Shown here: piece after piece, positions 1 through 6,879 of the stretch
How positions within the stretch are numbered: position 1 is the stretch's first letter
Layout of the letters: the number at the start of each line of letters is the position of its first letter
DNA from: UBA1794 sp031552405
GTDB taxonomy: Bacteria; Bacteroidota; Bacteroidia; Bacteroidales; Bacteroidaceae
Reading direction: 5' to 3'
DNA: 7,043 bases
Assembly (NCBI GenBank): GCA_031552405.1
Contig: JAVBMN010000064.1
Coordinates: 1-7,043 of the forward strand
Made by a program: the position numbers and the translations under genes
The notes under the pieces: generated by a model
Told to the model about the DNA's origin: nothing
The model's input: only the letters and a program-made list of their open reading frames with translations
Database searches by the model: none

Positions 1-100
1 TAAGAGAAGAAATAGCAACACAGCTAAAACCACGAGAGTAAAGACGAACCACTTTACACTTAAGGGAAAACGAATAACAATAACTCTTTTGATGGCTCAT
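1..100 (-). CDS. IS3-family transposase orfA (helix-turn-helix protein), N-terminal 33 codons
   Basis: This is an open frame on the minus strand from ATG at 100-98 to the window edge, incomplete at its 3' end. It reads MSHQKSYCYSFSLKCKVVR and then LYSRGFSCVAISSL. The pattern K-x-K-V-V-R-L-Y, a short turn with Gly, then V-A-I-S-S-L is the first half of the helix-turn-helix that opens orfA proteins of IS3/IS150 elements. That protein binds the element's ends and is normally fused to the orfB integrase by programmed -1 frameshifting; that part lies outside the window. An AAAAA-GAA-TTTTT repeat sits just ahead of the start (101-113). The gene runs in the same direction as trxB and could receive its read-through. 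A regulator with a similar helix-turn-helix is possible but unlikely, given the IS end directly upstream. Confidence 0.7.
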   Translation of the reverse strand, partial: MSHQKSYCYSFSLKCKVVRLYSRGFSCVAISSL

Positions 101-128
101 AAAAAGAATTTTTATGTCCAACTTTTGG

Positions 129-139
129 GGTGCAGTACA
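129..139. repeat. Outer tip of the IS3-family terminal inverted repeat
   Basis: On the plus strand the bases are GGTGCAGTACA, which reads TGTACTGCACC on the minus strand, the characteristic outermost bases of IS150-type ends. Its partner would lie beyond position 1. Host sequence (AAGGGTATCC) begins at 140. Confidence 0.65.
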
Positions 140-156
140 AAGGGTATCCTTCATGC

Positions 157-1101
157 TCAATGCCACATATTGGAGAGGAAACGTTCTGCTTCTATGGCAG
201 CACGGCATCCGCTGGCAGCGGCCGTGATGGCCTGGCGATAGAGGGGATCGGCCACATCACCTGCAGCAAATACGCCGGGTATGTTGGTGAGGGGGCGGAT
301 GCCTTCGGTCTTGATATATCCTTGTTCATCAGTTTCTACCCAGGGCTTTACCACCTCGGTATTGGGGGTGTGACCAATGGCCAGGAAGAAACCATTGATG
401 GCAAGTTCTACCTGTTGCTCATCTGCTTCGCCTTGTCGTTTCACAAGACGCACGCCTTCTACTTTTCCTTCGCCAAAAAGGCCTTGGGTAACGTGCTCAA
501 AGAGTACTTCCACCTTCGGGTGGTTCAGTACGCGATCCTGCATAATCTTAGAAGCGCGAAGGAAGGGCTTGCGCACGATGAGGTATACCTTCGAGGCCAG
601 CCCGGCCAGATAAACCGCTTCTTCGCAGGCTGTATCGCCTCCACCTACTACGGCTACCACCTTTTTGCGGTAGAAGAACCCGTCACAGGTGGCACAGGCG
701 CTTACGCCGGCTCCGTTGTATTTCTTTTCATCCGGCAGGCCCAGGTACTTAGCGGTGGCTCCAGTAGCTATAATGAGGGTGTCGGCTATGATTTCCGTAC
801 CGTCATCGGTATATGCTTTATAGGGACGGGTACTGAGATCAGTGCGGGTAATGGTGCGCGACAGGATCTCCGCGCCAAAGCGTTGTGCCTGTTTTCGCAG
901 GTCTTCCATCAGCTCCGGGCCTTGGATGCCTTCCGGGTAACCGGGAAAATTCTCTACTTCGGTAGTGGTAGTTAGCTGCCCGCCGGCTTCAAGGCCTTCG
1001 CAAAGCAGGGTGGTAAGGTTGGCACGTCCGGCGTAAATCGCGGCGGTATAGCCTGCCGGTCCGGAACCGATAATCAGGCACGAGGTGGTAAGTTGTTTCA
1101 T
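157..1101 (-). CDS. trxB: Thioredoxin-disulfide reductase (TrxB)
   Basis: This FAD flavoenzyme of the cytoplasm passes electrons from NADPH to thioredoxin. The 314-residue protein has normal family length and all expected landmarks: FAD-binding GSGPAG at residues 12-17, GGQL at 40-43, ATG at 112-114, redox-active CATC (Cys136/Cys139), a second dinucleotide fold with GGGDTA at 153-158, and the FAD-binding GDVAD at 281-285. The NADPH 2'-phosphate motif, HRRxxxR in E. coli, reads VRKPFLR at 176-182, so the His and the second Arg differ. The ATG at 1101 puts the first beta strand and Rossmann loop at the right distance. It is the last gene of the leftward block, 13 nt after the lolA-like stop, and probably shares its transcript. 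The 3' end is complete although an IS sits 17 bp beyond it. No terminator is visible after the stop. Confidence 0.96.
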   Translation of the reverse strand: MKQLTTSCLIIGSGPAGYTAAIYAGRANLTTLLCEGLEAGGQLTTTTEVENFPGYPEGIQGPELMEDLRKQAQRFGAEILSRTITRTDLSTRPYKAYTDDGTEIIADTLIIATGATAKYLGLPDEKKYNGAGVSACATCDGFFYRKKVVAVVGGGDTACEEAVYLAGLASKVYLIVRKPFLRASKIMQDRVLNHPKVEVLFEHVTQGLFGEGKVEGVRLVKRQGEADEQQVELAINGFFLAIGHTPNTEVVKPWVETDEQGYIKTEGIRPLTNIPGVFAAGDVADPLYRQAITAAASGCRAAIEAERFLSNMWH

Positions 1102-1114
1102 TTTTATTCGTTAT

Positions 1115-1726
1115 TTATCTGAGATCTATTACCTCTGCATTGGGGTAGAGGAGGGGGTTGAAGCGAAAAGTGCTTTCATTATAGTTCTGCCCTGTGCGGT
1201 AGCTGCTCACCACAATGGTGCTGGACTGGCCCGAAGGGGTGGTCATAATAACCTGCGAGGGGGCATATGTATCCGAATTTACAATAAGCGTGATGCTCTT
1301 TACGCCCTGGTTGGATGCTTCGGGGGTGAGGGTTACCTTATACGTTTTGCCCGATAGACCGTTGTATTTGTAATTGAAGCCTTTCTTATAGCTGTTGAGC
1401 CACACTTGGGGGTTGATCTGCTGCAACTGCTTGGGCGAAGGGTTGCTGATGTTTACCTCTTCCGTGTCTTTCATATAGGTCCATTGGGTTTTTCCGTCAT
1501 ACCAGGTAGTGGTGGTTCCGCTGCTCAGCACCAGCTTGTTTCCTTTTACTTTCAGCGTACCGCTCATGTTTTGGCCGCCTTTTACGGAGAAGCCTATTTC
1601 CACACCTCCGGCCTTGGCAAAGGCGGCGGATGCTTTATCCAATATTTTTTTTGCTTCCGCATCTTTCTGTGCCCAGGCTCCGGCCGAAACGAAGAGCAGG
1701 GAGAGTATAAAAATCAGTTTCTTCAT
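1115..1726 (-). CDS. lolA: LolA-like periplasmic outer-membrane lipoprotein carrier
   Basis: The 203-residue product resembles the Bacteroidota LolA-like proteins. LolA binds acylated lipoproteins released from the inner membrane by LolCDE and carries them across the periplasm. It starts with a clear Sec signal peptide: MKK, a hydrophobic stretch LIFILSLLF, and a likely signal peptidase I site after AWA (residues 17-19). The mature part is rich in beta strands and shows typical family pieces: an N-terminal helix (about 22-40), GTLKVKGNK at 56-64, WYDGKTQWTY at 75-84, and a C-terminal PNAEVIDLR. There is no lipobox Cys, so it is soluble rather than a lipoprotein. It lies 65 nt after the ftsK stop and 13 nt before trxB; I saw no convincing promoter in the 65-nt gap, so co-transcription with ftsK is likely. 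The exact substrate is inferred, since LolA-like proteins can serve other lipids. Confidence 0.85.
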   Translation of the reverse strand: MKKLIFILSLLFVSAGAWAQKDAEAKKILDKASAAFAKAGGVEIGFSVKGGQNMSGTLKVKGNKLVLSSGTTTTWYDGKTQWTYMKDTEEVNISNPSPKQLQQINPQVWLNSYKKGFNYKYNGLSGKTYKVTLTPEASNQGVKSITLIVNSDTYAPSQVIMTTPSGQSSTIVVSSYRTGQNYNESTFRFNPLLYPNAEVIDLR

Positions 1727-1791
1727 GCTTTCAAGCTTTATAATTAGTATTCTAAATACGGGTATTGTAGTATTATATTGTAGGGAAGTGC

Positions 1792-4236
1792 TTAATTATT
1801 CAGGTTCGACAGGCGCATCTCCAGATCCGTGTCATCTATACAAAGTACCTGGCGGGCCTTGCTGCCCTCGCTGGGACCTACGATGCCGGCGCGTTCCAGT
1901 TGGTCCATTAATCGGCCTGCACGGTTGTATCCGATAGAGAACTTACGCTGGATGAGCGAGGTAGAGCCTTGCTGATGAATAACCAGCAGACGGGCGGCTT
2001 CCTCGAAGAGTGGGTCAAGATTGCCCATATCCACCTCGCCAGGCATGCCTTCTCCTTCGTCGGATTTGTATTCGGGCAGCATAAAGGCGGTGGGATAACT
2101 CTGCTGCTGGGCTATGGAGTCATTGATGCGTTCCACCTCGGGAGTATCTACGAAGGCGCACTGTACACGCACCGGGTCGGTACCTTGCAAGAAGAGCATA
2201 TCGCCCTTACCGATGAGCTGGTTGGCACCAGGGCGGTCAAGGATGGTACGTGAGTCCATCATACTGGATACACGGAATGCCACGCGGGCGGGGAAGTTGG
2301 CCTTGATGGTACCGGTGATAATGTTGGTAGTGGGGCGTTGGGTGGCAATGATCATGTGAATACCTATGGCGCGGGCCAGCTGGGCAATGCGGGCAATGGG
2401 AAGTTCTATCTCCTTGCCGGCGGTCATAATCAGGTCGCCAAACTCATCAATGATTACCACGATATAGGGCATAAACTTATGACCGTTGTTGGGGTTCAGT
2501 TGGCGGTTCAGGAACTTTTCGTTGTACTCTTTGATATTACGTACGCGGGCTTTCTTCAATAAATCGTAACGGGTGTCCATCTCCACACACACTGAGTTGA
2601 GGGTTTGTATTACCTTGGTTACATCGGTTATAATGGCTTCTTCGGCATCGGGCAGTTTGGCAAGGAAATGTTTTTCGATGGCGGAGTAGATGCTGAACTC
2701 TACCTTTTTAGGGTCTACCAGTACAAACTTCAGTTCGGCCGGGTGCTTCTTATATAACAATGAGGTAATGATGGCGTTCAGTCCTACCGACTTACCCTGT
2801 CCTGTAGCACCGGCTACCAGTACGTGAGGCATCTTGCAGAGGTCTACCATGTGCACCTCGTTGGTGATGGTCTTGCCAAAGGCAATGGGAAGGTCGAAGG
2901 TGGATTCCTGAAACTTGCGTGAAGCCAGGATGCTTTGCATGGACACGATGCGGGGTGTGGAGTTGGGTACCTCGATGCCGATAGTACCCTTTCCGGGGAT
3001 GGGGGCGATGATACGGATGCCCAGTGCAGAGAGGCTCAGGGCTATGTCATCTTCCAGGTTACGTATCTTGGAGATGCGCACACCCGATTCCGGCGTGATC
3101 TCGTAGAGGGTTACGGTAGGGCCTACGGTAGCTTTGATATTGCTGATCTCAATGCCGAAGCTGCGAAGGGTGGCTACAATACGGTCTTTGTTGGCCGTTT
3201 GTTCTTCCATGTTGATGGCAGGCTCGTCATTGTCGTAACGCTTCATCAGGTCGAGGGTGGGGTAGCGGTAGTACTCCAGGTCTAACTTGGGGTTGTAGCG
3301 TTCCAGCTTGGAAGGGTCTGCTTCTTCGTCTTTCTCCGCAGCTTCCACAGTGAATCCCGGCTCAGGTTCGCCCACAAATGGGGTGTCTTCTTCTTCGTTT
3401 ACTACGATATCAAATAAGTCCGGCTCCAGTTTTTTCTCCTCCTTTAGGGGCGGTTCCTCTTTCTTCTTTGAGGTAAGATCAAAATCTACCGTTTGTTCCT
3501 GAGGATCTGAAAAGTTGGCAGGCGCTGCCTCCGGGCGTTCCGCAGATTGTGGAGCAGGCTGTTCGGAAGGTGTGGCCCCATTTGTGGTGGAAGCTTTTTC
3601 CTTCTGTTTTCTTTTTACAGAGAATGCTTTCCGAATCCAGATTATCGTCTGGTTGCTGAGGTATGCAAGGTAAGCCACCAATGTAACCAGCATCAGCAGA
3701 GCCGTACCGGGGTAACCAATCTGCGCATATAGCCACTGGCTGACCGTATGCCCGTGCAAACCGCCAGGGTAAATAAATGCATGATGATCCAGCGAAAGAC
3801 CGATGAATGCAAAACATACCGAGGCCCATACCATACCGCAGGCCAGTGCTATAAACCACTTCCATAGGCGGAATTTTCCCACGTGAAGCAGCTTAAGTCC
3901 TAATACCAGCATGAATACAGGGATACATATTGCTGCATAACCGAAACATCCGTTGATAAAGAAGTTGGAAATCTGGGCACCCCTCAAACCGGCGTAGTTG
4001 CGAATTTCGTTGTGTGCAGCTATGCTTTCTGTGGATGTGGCGGATTCCAAAAAGCTCTGGTCCGCACTGCCCGTTACCAGAAAGGAGAGAAAAGCCAGAA
4101 ACATATACACTGAAAAGATTACAAGGAAGAAGCCAATCAGGAATTGTAACGTATCACCTTTTATGCCTTTCATTAAGTCTTTGCTTTCTTTAACAGGCTG
4201 TTTCTGTTTAGGGGATGCTATATTTTTTTTTGCCAT
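1792..4236 (-). CDS. ftsK: DNA translocase FtsK (FtsK/SpoIIIE family)
   Basis: This septum-anchored hexameric ATPase pumps chromosomal DNA toward dif during division and activates XerCD dimer resolution. Counting from the ATG at 4236 it has 814 residues, much shorter than E. coli FtsK because the linker is short. In order: four membrane helices (about 29-54, 97-118, 127-148, 174-194); a charged, Pro/Glu-rich linker (about 205-320); the alpha domain (about 320-460); the RecA-like motor with Walker A GATGQGKS (476-483), Walker B VVIIDEFGDL (593-602) and ATQRP (631-635); and a C-terminal winged-helix gamma domain (about 752-800) with RKFSIGYNRAGR, which in relatives reads KOPS sites. A GTG at 4257 and an ATG at 4245 are in frame upstream. 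I chose 4236 because the protein then begins MAKKN, as in relatives, and because the likely promoter would start transcription near 4255. It is the first gene of the leftward block. Confidence 0.95.
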   Translation of the reverse strand: MAKKNIASPKQKQPVKESKDLMKGIKGDTLQFLIGFFLVIFSVYMFLAFLSFLVTGSADQSFLESATSTESIAAHNEIRNYAGLRGAQISNFFINGCFGYAAICIPVFMLVLGLKLLHVGKFRLWKWFIALACGMVWASVCFAFIGLSLDHHAFIYPGGLHGHTVSQWLYAQIGYPGTALLMLVTLVAYLAYLSNQTIIWIRKAFSVKRKQKEKASTTNGATPSEQPAPQSAERPEAAPANFSDPQEQTVDFDLTSKKKEEPPLKEEKKLEPDLFDIVVNEEEDTPFVGEPEPGFTVEAAEKDEEADPSKLERYNPKLDLEYYRYPTLDLMKRYDNDEPAINMEEQTANKDRIVATLRSFGIEISNIKATVGPTVTLYEITPESGVRISKIRNLEDDIALSLSALGIRIIAPIPGKGTIGIEVPNSTPRIVSMQSILASRKFQESTFDLPIAFGKTITNEVHMVDLCKMPHVLVAGATGQGKSVGLNAIITSLLYKKHPAELKFVLVDPKKVEFSIYSAIEKHFLAKLPDAEEAIITDVTKVIQTLNSVCVEMDTRYDLLKKARVRNIKEYNEKFLNRQLNPNNGHKFMPYIVVIIDEFGDLIMTAGKEIELPIARIAQLARAIGIHMIIATQRPTTNIITGTIKANFPARVAFRVSSMMDSRTILDRPGANQLIGKGDMLFLQGTDPVRVQCAFVDTPEVERINDSIAQQQSYPTAFMLPEYKSDEGEGMPGEVDMGNLDPLFEEAARLLVIHQQGSTSLIQRKFSIGYNRAGRLMDQLERAGIVGPSEGSKARQVLCIDDTDLEMRLSNLNN

Positions 4237-4261
4237 TGAGATCATTTTATATATCACGACG

Positions 4262-4293
4262 CAAAAGTAGCAAATTTGTGTGAGAATAATAAA
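4262..4293 (-). promoter_or_regulatory. Probable promoter of ftsK (Bacteroidota type)
   Basis: On the minus strand a -7 element TACTTTTG (4269-4262) fits TAnnTTTG exactly. Exactly 20 nt upstream lies TTTA (4293-4290), one base from the -33 consensus TTTG. A transcript would begin around 4255, about 20 nt ahead of the ATG at 4236. Sequence match only. Confidence 0.6.
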
Positions 4294-4314
4294 CCGGGAT
4301 ACACTCTTTTTTCA

Positions 4315-4322
4315 TACCTTTG
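4315..4322 (+). promoter_or_regulatory. Probable -7 element of the DUF5063-exonuclease-rlmI operon
   Basis: TACCTTTG fits the Bacteroidota -7 consensus TAnnTTTG exactly and lies 18 nt before the ATG at 4341. No TTTG is found 19-21 nt upstream; the bases there are AAACC. The nearest TTTG, at 4275-4278, is too far away. The promoter may therefore be weak or activator-dependent, or this may be a chance match. A transcript from here would have a leader of only about 12 nt. Confidence 0.5.
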
Positions 4323-4340
4323 CATTCGCGTTTATACAAT

Positions 4341-4934
4341 ATGGAAGAGAATCAAGATATAATATTTGAACGAAATTCCGTGGAGTTTGTCACTGTAGCT
4401 GCTGAATATTGTGGCTTTTTGGAACGATCCTCCGGAATGGAAAGGGTACGATTTGTAGACACAGCAGTAAAAATCCTTCCCTTGCTTTACCTCAAAGCAT
4501 TATTACTGCCGGAATGCGAAGTCGTAGGCCTCGACGAACCCGAAAATTATGTAACAGAGGATATATACGAACAAATGCGTGCCCACTTAGCCTCTGTGAT
4601 GGGAGATAAAGATGAGTATCTTGAAGTGTTTACTCCTGATATGGTGTATAGCGAAACACCGCTGACACGTGCGGTTTCTGAGGATTTGTGCGACATATAC
4701 CAGGCTCTGCGCGATTTTATTTTCGTATTCAAGCAAGGTTCGCGTGATACAATGCATGATTCACTGGCCTTGTGTCGTGAACGCTTTCAGGAATACTGGG
4801 GGCAGAATCTGGTAAACACCCTTCGGGCACTGCATGAAGCCAAATTCGGAAAGCCGGAAGAGGGGTATACAGAAGATTCAGAGTTTGACAACCCCCAGGA
4901 TATTTATGCGCAAGATGAGGAGGGACAATGGTAA
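4341..4934 (+). CDS. DUF5063 domain-containing protein, function unknown
   Basis: The product has 197 residues and resembles the DUF5063 family as I remember it from Bacteroides genomes; no biochemical role is known to me. It is a mostly helical, acidic, soluble protein with no signal peptide or membrane segment. Recognisable family stretches are VEFVTVAAEYCGFLE (14-28), FVDTAVKILPLLYLKALLLP (38-57), VSEDLCDIYQALRDFIFVF (112-130) and YWGQNLVNTLRALHE (152-166). The tail from about 172 is strongly acidic and probably disordered. No catalytic motif stands out. The frame is open upstream to a TTG at 4320, but that lies inside the -7 promoter element, so I use the ATG at 4341. It is the first gene of a rightward operon, and its last 7 nt overlap the exonuclease gene. 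A helper or binding role tied to the next two genes is only a guess from position. Confidence 0.85.
   Translation: MEENQDIIFERNSVEFVTVAAEYCGFLERSSGMERVRFVDTAVKILPLLYLKALLLPECEVVGLDEPENYVTEDIYEQMRAHLASVMGDKDEYLEVFTPDMVYSETPLTRAVSEDLCDIYQALRDFIFVFKQGSRDTMHDSLALCRERFQEYWGQNLVNTLRALHEAKFGKPEEGYTEDSEFDNPQDIYAQDEEGQW
4918..4923 (+). promoter_or_regulatory. Strong Shine-Dalgarno site for the exonuclease gene
   Basis: AGGAGG, within GAGGAGGGA, sits 4 nt before the ATG at 4928 and inside the end of the DUF5063 gene. Such a clear site is uncommon in Bacteroidota. It supports this start over the in-frame ATG at 4970. Confidence 0.6.
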
Positions 4935-5572
4935 TTCGTAGCGCTATTCAGAAGGAAGAGATCACCACGATGCCTCCGGCAGCCTTTCCGGGAACCATCC
5001 ATGTGGTTGAGTCTACCGCTGAAGCCGAGAGTGCCATTCGCTTTCTTTCCCAACAGCCCCATGTAGGTTTTGACAGTGAAAGCCGCCCTTCTTTCTGCAA
5101 GGGAAAGCGCAACAAAGTATCACTCATTCAAATCTCTACCCGGGAAGAATGCTTCCTCTTCCGCCTCAACAAGATAGAAAATCTTACGCCCTTAATCGGG
5201 TTCCTGGAGAACCCGGAGGTGAAGAAGATAGGCGTTTCATTGCATGATGACATTCTGGTCCTGCAACGCATCTTTAAATTCAAACCGGAAAAATGGATTG
5301 ATTTGCAGAAATACGCTACTAATTTTGGGATAACAGACCAGAGTCTGCAAAAGATATATGCTATCCTTTTCGGACAAAAGATATCCAAAAGCCAGCGGCT
5401 GACTAACTGGGAGGCTGTTGAGCTGACTCAGGCTCAGCAGCTCTATGCGGCCACAGACGCATGGTGTTGCCTGAATATCTATGAGCTGCTAAGCGAATTG
5501 TGCCATACTGGTGCGTATGAGTTGAAAGAAGTTATTATAAATAAGGAGAAGAAAGATACCATCGAGTCATGA
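4928..5572 (+). CDS. DEDDy-type 3'-5' exonuclease domain protein (RNase D-like)
   Basis: A 214-residue single-domain member of the DnaQ/RNase D superfamily, expected to remove nucleotides from 3' ends with two metal ions; whether it acts on RNA or DNA is not evident. Motif Exo I is GFDSESRPSF with Asp49 and Glu51 (the commonest form is DTETRP). Exo II is IGVSLHDDILVL with Asp107/Asp108. Exo III is LYAATDAW with Tyr173 and Asp177, the Y-x3-D spacing of the DEDDy class. All four acidic residues and the Tyr are present, so it should be active. There is no HRDC domain, unlike full-length RNase D. The ATG at 4928 overlaps the DUF5063 stop and has a strong AGGAGG site; relatives as I recall them also begin with an R-x-x-I-x-K-E-E segment before the domain. 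Its stop overlaps the rlmI start (ATGA), so translation is probably coupled. Soluble and cytoplasmic. Confidence 0.9.
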   Translation: MVIRSAIQKEEITTMPPAAFPGTIHVVESTAEAESAIRFLSQQPHVGFDSESRPSFCKGKRNKVSLIQISTREECFLFRLNKIENLTPLIGFLENPEVKKIGVSLHDDILVLQRIFKFKPEKWIDLQKYATNFGITDQSLQKIYAILFGQKISKSQRLTNWEAVELTQAQQLYAATDAWCCLNIYELLSELCHTGAYELKEVIINKEKKDTIES

Positions 5573-6753
5573 CCTATAAGAATATATACATTAAAAACGG
5601 GAAAGAAGAATCCCTGAAACGCTTCCATCCGTGGATATTCTCCGGAGCTATTCATCATGCGGATGAGGGAATCCAGGAGGGAGATCTCGTACGAATCCTG
5701 ACACTCAAAAAAGAGTATCTCTGTGTGGGGCATTATCAGATTGGGAGTATTGCCGTGCGTGTGCTTTCTTTCTTGGATGAGGCGATTGATCAGAATTTCT
5801 GGGAACAGAAAATTCGTACTGCATATCAGGTGCGTTGCACCATTGGTGTTGCCCGGAATCCACAGAACAATACCTACCGTTTAATACATGGTGAGGGTGA
5901 TTCTCTGCCTGGGCTGGTGGTGGATGTATATGGACGTACCGCTGTTATGCAGGCTCACTCCGTAGGATTCCATTGTTACCGCCATGAAGTGGCTCAGGCG
6001 CTGACCTCTGTATTAGGAGGAAGTATTGATTCTATCTACTATAAATCAGAAACCACATTACCCTTTAAAGCTGATTTGGGTGCAGAGAACGGTTTTCTGC
6101 TGGGCGAGACAACTGATAATATCGCATTGGAGAATGGTCTGAAGTTCCGCGTAGATTGGCTGAAAGGACAAAAGACAGGCTTTTTTGTAGACCAGCGCGA
6201 GAACCGCCGCCTTCTAGAACAATATTCGGCCAACCGCTCTGTGCTGAATATGTTTTGCTATACTGGAGGATTTTCTTTCTATGCCATGCGTGGAGGAGCC
6301 AAAGTGGTTCACTCTGTAGATAGTTCTGCTAAAGCCATTGAACTGACCAATCAGAATGTAGAACTCAACTTCCCTGGTGACGATCGCCACGCTGCTTATG
6401 CCGAAGATGCCTTCAAGTATCTGGATAAGATGGGTGATCAATACGATCTTATCATTTTGGATCCCCCTGCATTTGCCAAGCATCGCGAAGCGCTGCGTAA
6501 CGCCCTTCAGGGTTATCGCAAGCTTAACGCAAAAGCTTTTGAGAAGATACGCCCCGGAGGTATACTCTTCACTTTTTCCTGTTCGCAGGTGGTAACACGT
6601 GAGCAATTCCGGACGACCGTCTTTACGGCTGCCGCTATGTCGGGGCGCAATGTACGCATCCTGCACCAACTTACCCAACCTGCAGATCATCCTGTGAATA
6701 TCTATCATCCTGAAGGGGAATATCTTAAAGGCTTGGTGTTGTATGTAGAGTAA
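5569..6753 (+). CDS. rlmI: RlmI-like class I SAM-dependent rRNA (cytosine-C5) methyltransferase
   Basis: The 394-residue protein matches E. coli RlmI (396 residues), which makes m5C1962 in 23S rRNA using S-adenosylmethionine. An N-terminal PUA RNA-binding domain (about 3-75, with HPWIFSGAI at 20-28) is followed by a linking domain containing VVDVYG (117-122) and QKTGFFVDQR (201-210). The Rossmann methyltransferase fold has SAM motif NMFCYTGGFS (227-236), acidic VDSS (250-253), motif IV DPPAF (298-302) and SCS (337-339), where Cys338 is the expected catalytic cysteine. All key residues are present. The ATG at 5569 overlaps the exonuclease stop by ATGA. The nearest SD-like AAGGAG (5543-5548) is 20 nt away, too far for normal use, so re-initiation after the exonuclease is likely. 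It is the last gene of the operon. The precise target base in this organism is inferred from the family. Confidence 0.93.
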   Translation: MTYKNIYIKNGKEESLKRFHPWIFSGAIHHADEGIQEGDLVRILTLKKEYLCVGHYQIGSIAVRVLSFLDEAIDQNFWEQKIRTAYQVRCTIGVARNPQNNTYRLIHGEGDSLPGLVVDVYGRTAVMQAHSVGFHCYRHEVAQALTSVLGGSIDSIYYKSETTLPFKADLGAENGFLLGETTDNIALENGLKFRVDWLKGQKTGFFVDQRENRRLLEQYSANRSVLNMFCYTGGFSFYAMRGGAKVVHSVDSSAKAIELTNQNVELNFPGDDRHAAYAEDAFKYLDKMGDQYDLIILDPPAFAKHREALRNALQGYRKLNAKAFEKIRPGGILFTFSCSQVVTREQFRTTVFTAAAMSGRNVRILHQLTQPADHPVNIYHPEGEYLKGLVLYVE

Positions 6754-6800
6754 CCCTTTGTGGGTGATACTGGATTTTTTACACTCTCCCTTTTCAAAAG

Positions 6801-6876
6801 AAAGTATATACCACCCACATTTTCCAAGAGCTGCCTTCTGGTGTCGCCATTGGAAAATGTGTGTGGTATATACTTT
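6801..6876. terminator. Large hairpin, probable bidirectional terminator of the rlmI operon
   Basis: Two 27-nt arms (6801-6827 and 6850-6876) are inverted copies with one mismatch (6815 C against 6862 T). They enclose a 22-nt loop (6828-6849). The right arm ends in TTTTT (6874-6878); the left arm is preceded by A-rich sequence, giving U-rich 3' flanks on both strands. It lies 47 nt after the rlmI stop. The stem is much longer than a usual terminator, so it could instead be, or derive from, a small palindromic mobile repeat or an IS end. Confidence 0.6.
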
Positions 6877-6879
6877 TTA

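Larger units (their letters stand above)
1..139 (-). mobile_element. End of an IS3-family (IS150-like) insertion sequence, partial
   Basis: Read on the minus strand, the segment begins at 139 with TGTACTGCACCCC followed by AAAAGTTGGACA. From memory this matches the terminal inverted repeat style of IS150-group IS3 elements (TGTACTG.ACCC...GTTGGAC). A start codon follows about 37 nt inside the end, as expected for the upstream orfA of such an element. The element extends past the left edge, so its other end, its orfB with the DDE integrase, and the target duplication cannot be seen. The exact outer base (139) is inferred from the TG start of the repeat. The end lies 17 bp beyond the trxB stop codon, and no terminator is visible between the two. 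Confidence 0.75.

Noticed and set aside
135..146. Promoter-like TACCCTTTG on the minus strand across the host-IS junction
   Set aside because: The spacing within the box is one base too long for TAnnTTTG and no matching -33 element was found, so it is not supported as a junction promoter.
130..975. Long plus-strand open frame (281 codons) opposite trxB
   Set aside because: It lies wholly antisense to a clear trxB with all catalytic motifs. The protein has no recognisable domain and an odd composition, and it is explained by the codon bias of trxB.
1727..1791. Possible separate promoter for the lolA-like gene and trxB in the 65-nt gap after ftsK
   Set aside because: The gap is AT-rich, but I found no TAnnTTTG box with a TTTG at the right spacing on the minus strand. 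Read-through from ftsK is the simpler explanation.
1406..1937. Plus-strand open frames opposite the lolA-like gene and the ftsK 3' end
   Set aside because: They are antisense to well-supported genes, show no family motifs, and have no promoter or ribosome site worth noting.
3479..3865. 128-codon minus-strand frame inside ftsK
   Set aside because: It is an alternative frame within the FtsK membrane and linker region. FtsK itself is continuous, so it is neither a frameshift remnant nor a separate gene.
4237..4257. Upstream GTG (4257) and ATG (4245) as ftsK starts
   Set aside because: The predicted transcript start is near 4255, so the GTG would be at or before the 5' end. The protein from 4236 begins MAKKN like its relatives. 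The ATG at 4245 remains possible.
6214..6708. 164-codon minus-strand frame opposite rlmI
   Set aside because: It is antisense to the methyltransferase domain, which carries every expected motif. The reverse protein resembles nothing I know.
6753..6780. Short ACCC/GGGT hairpin with a later T6 run right after rlmI
   Set aside because: The stem is only 4 bp and the T-run begins 9 nt after it. The large hairpin at 6801-6876 is a far better terminator candidate.
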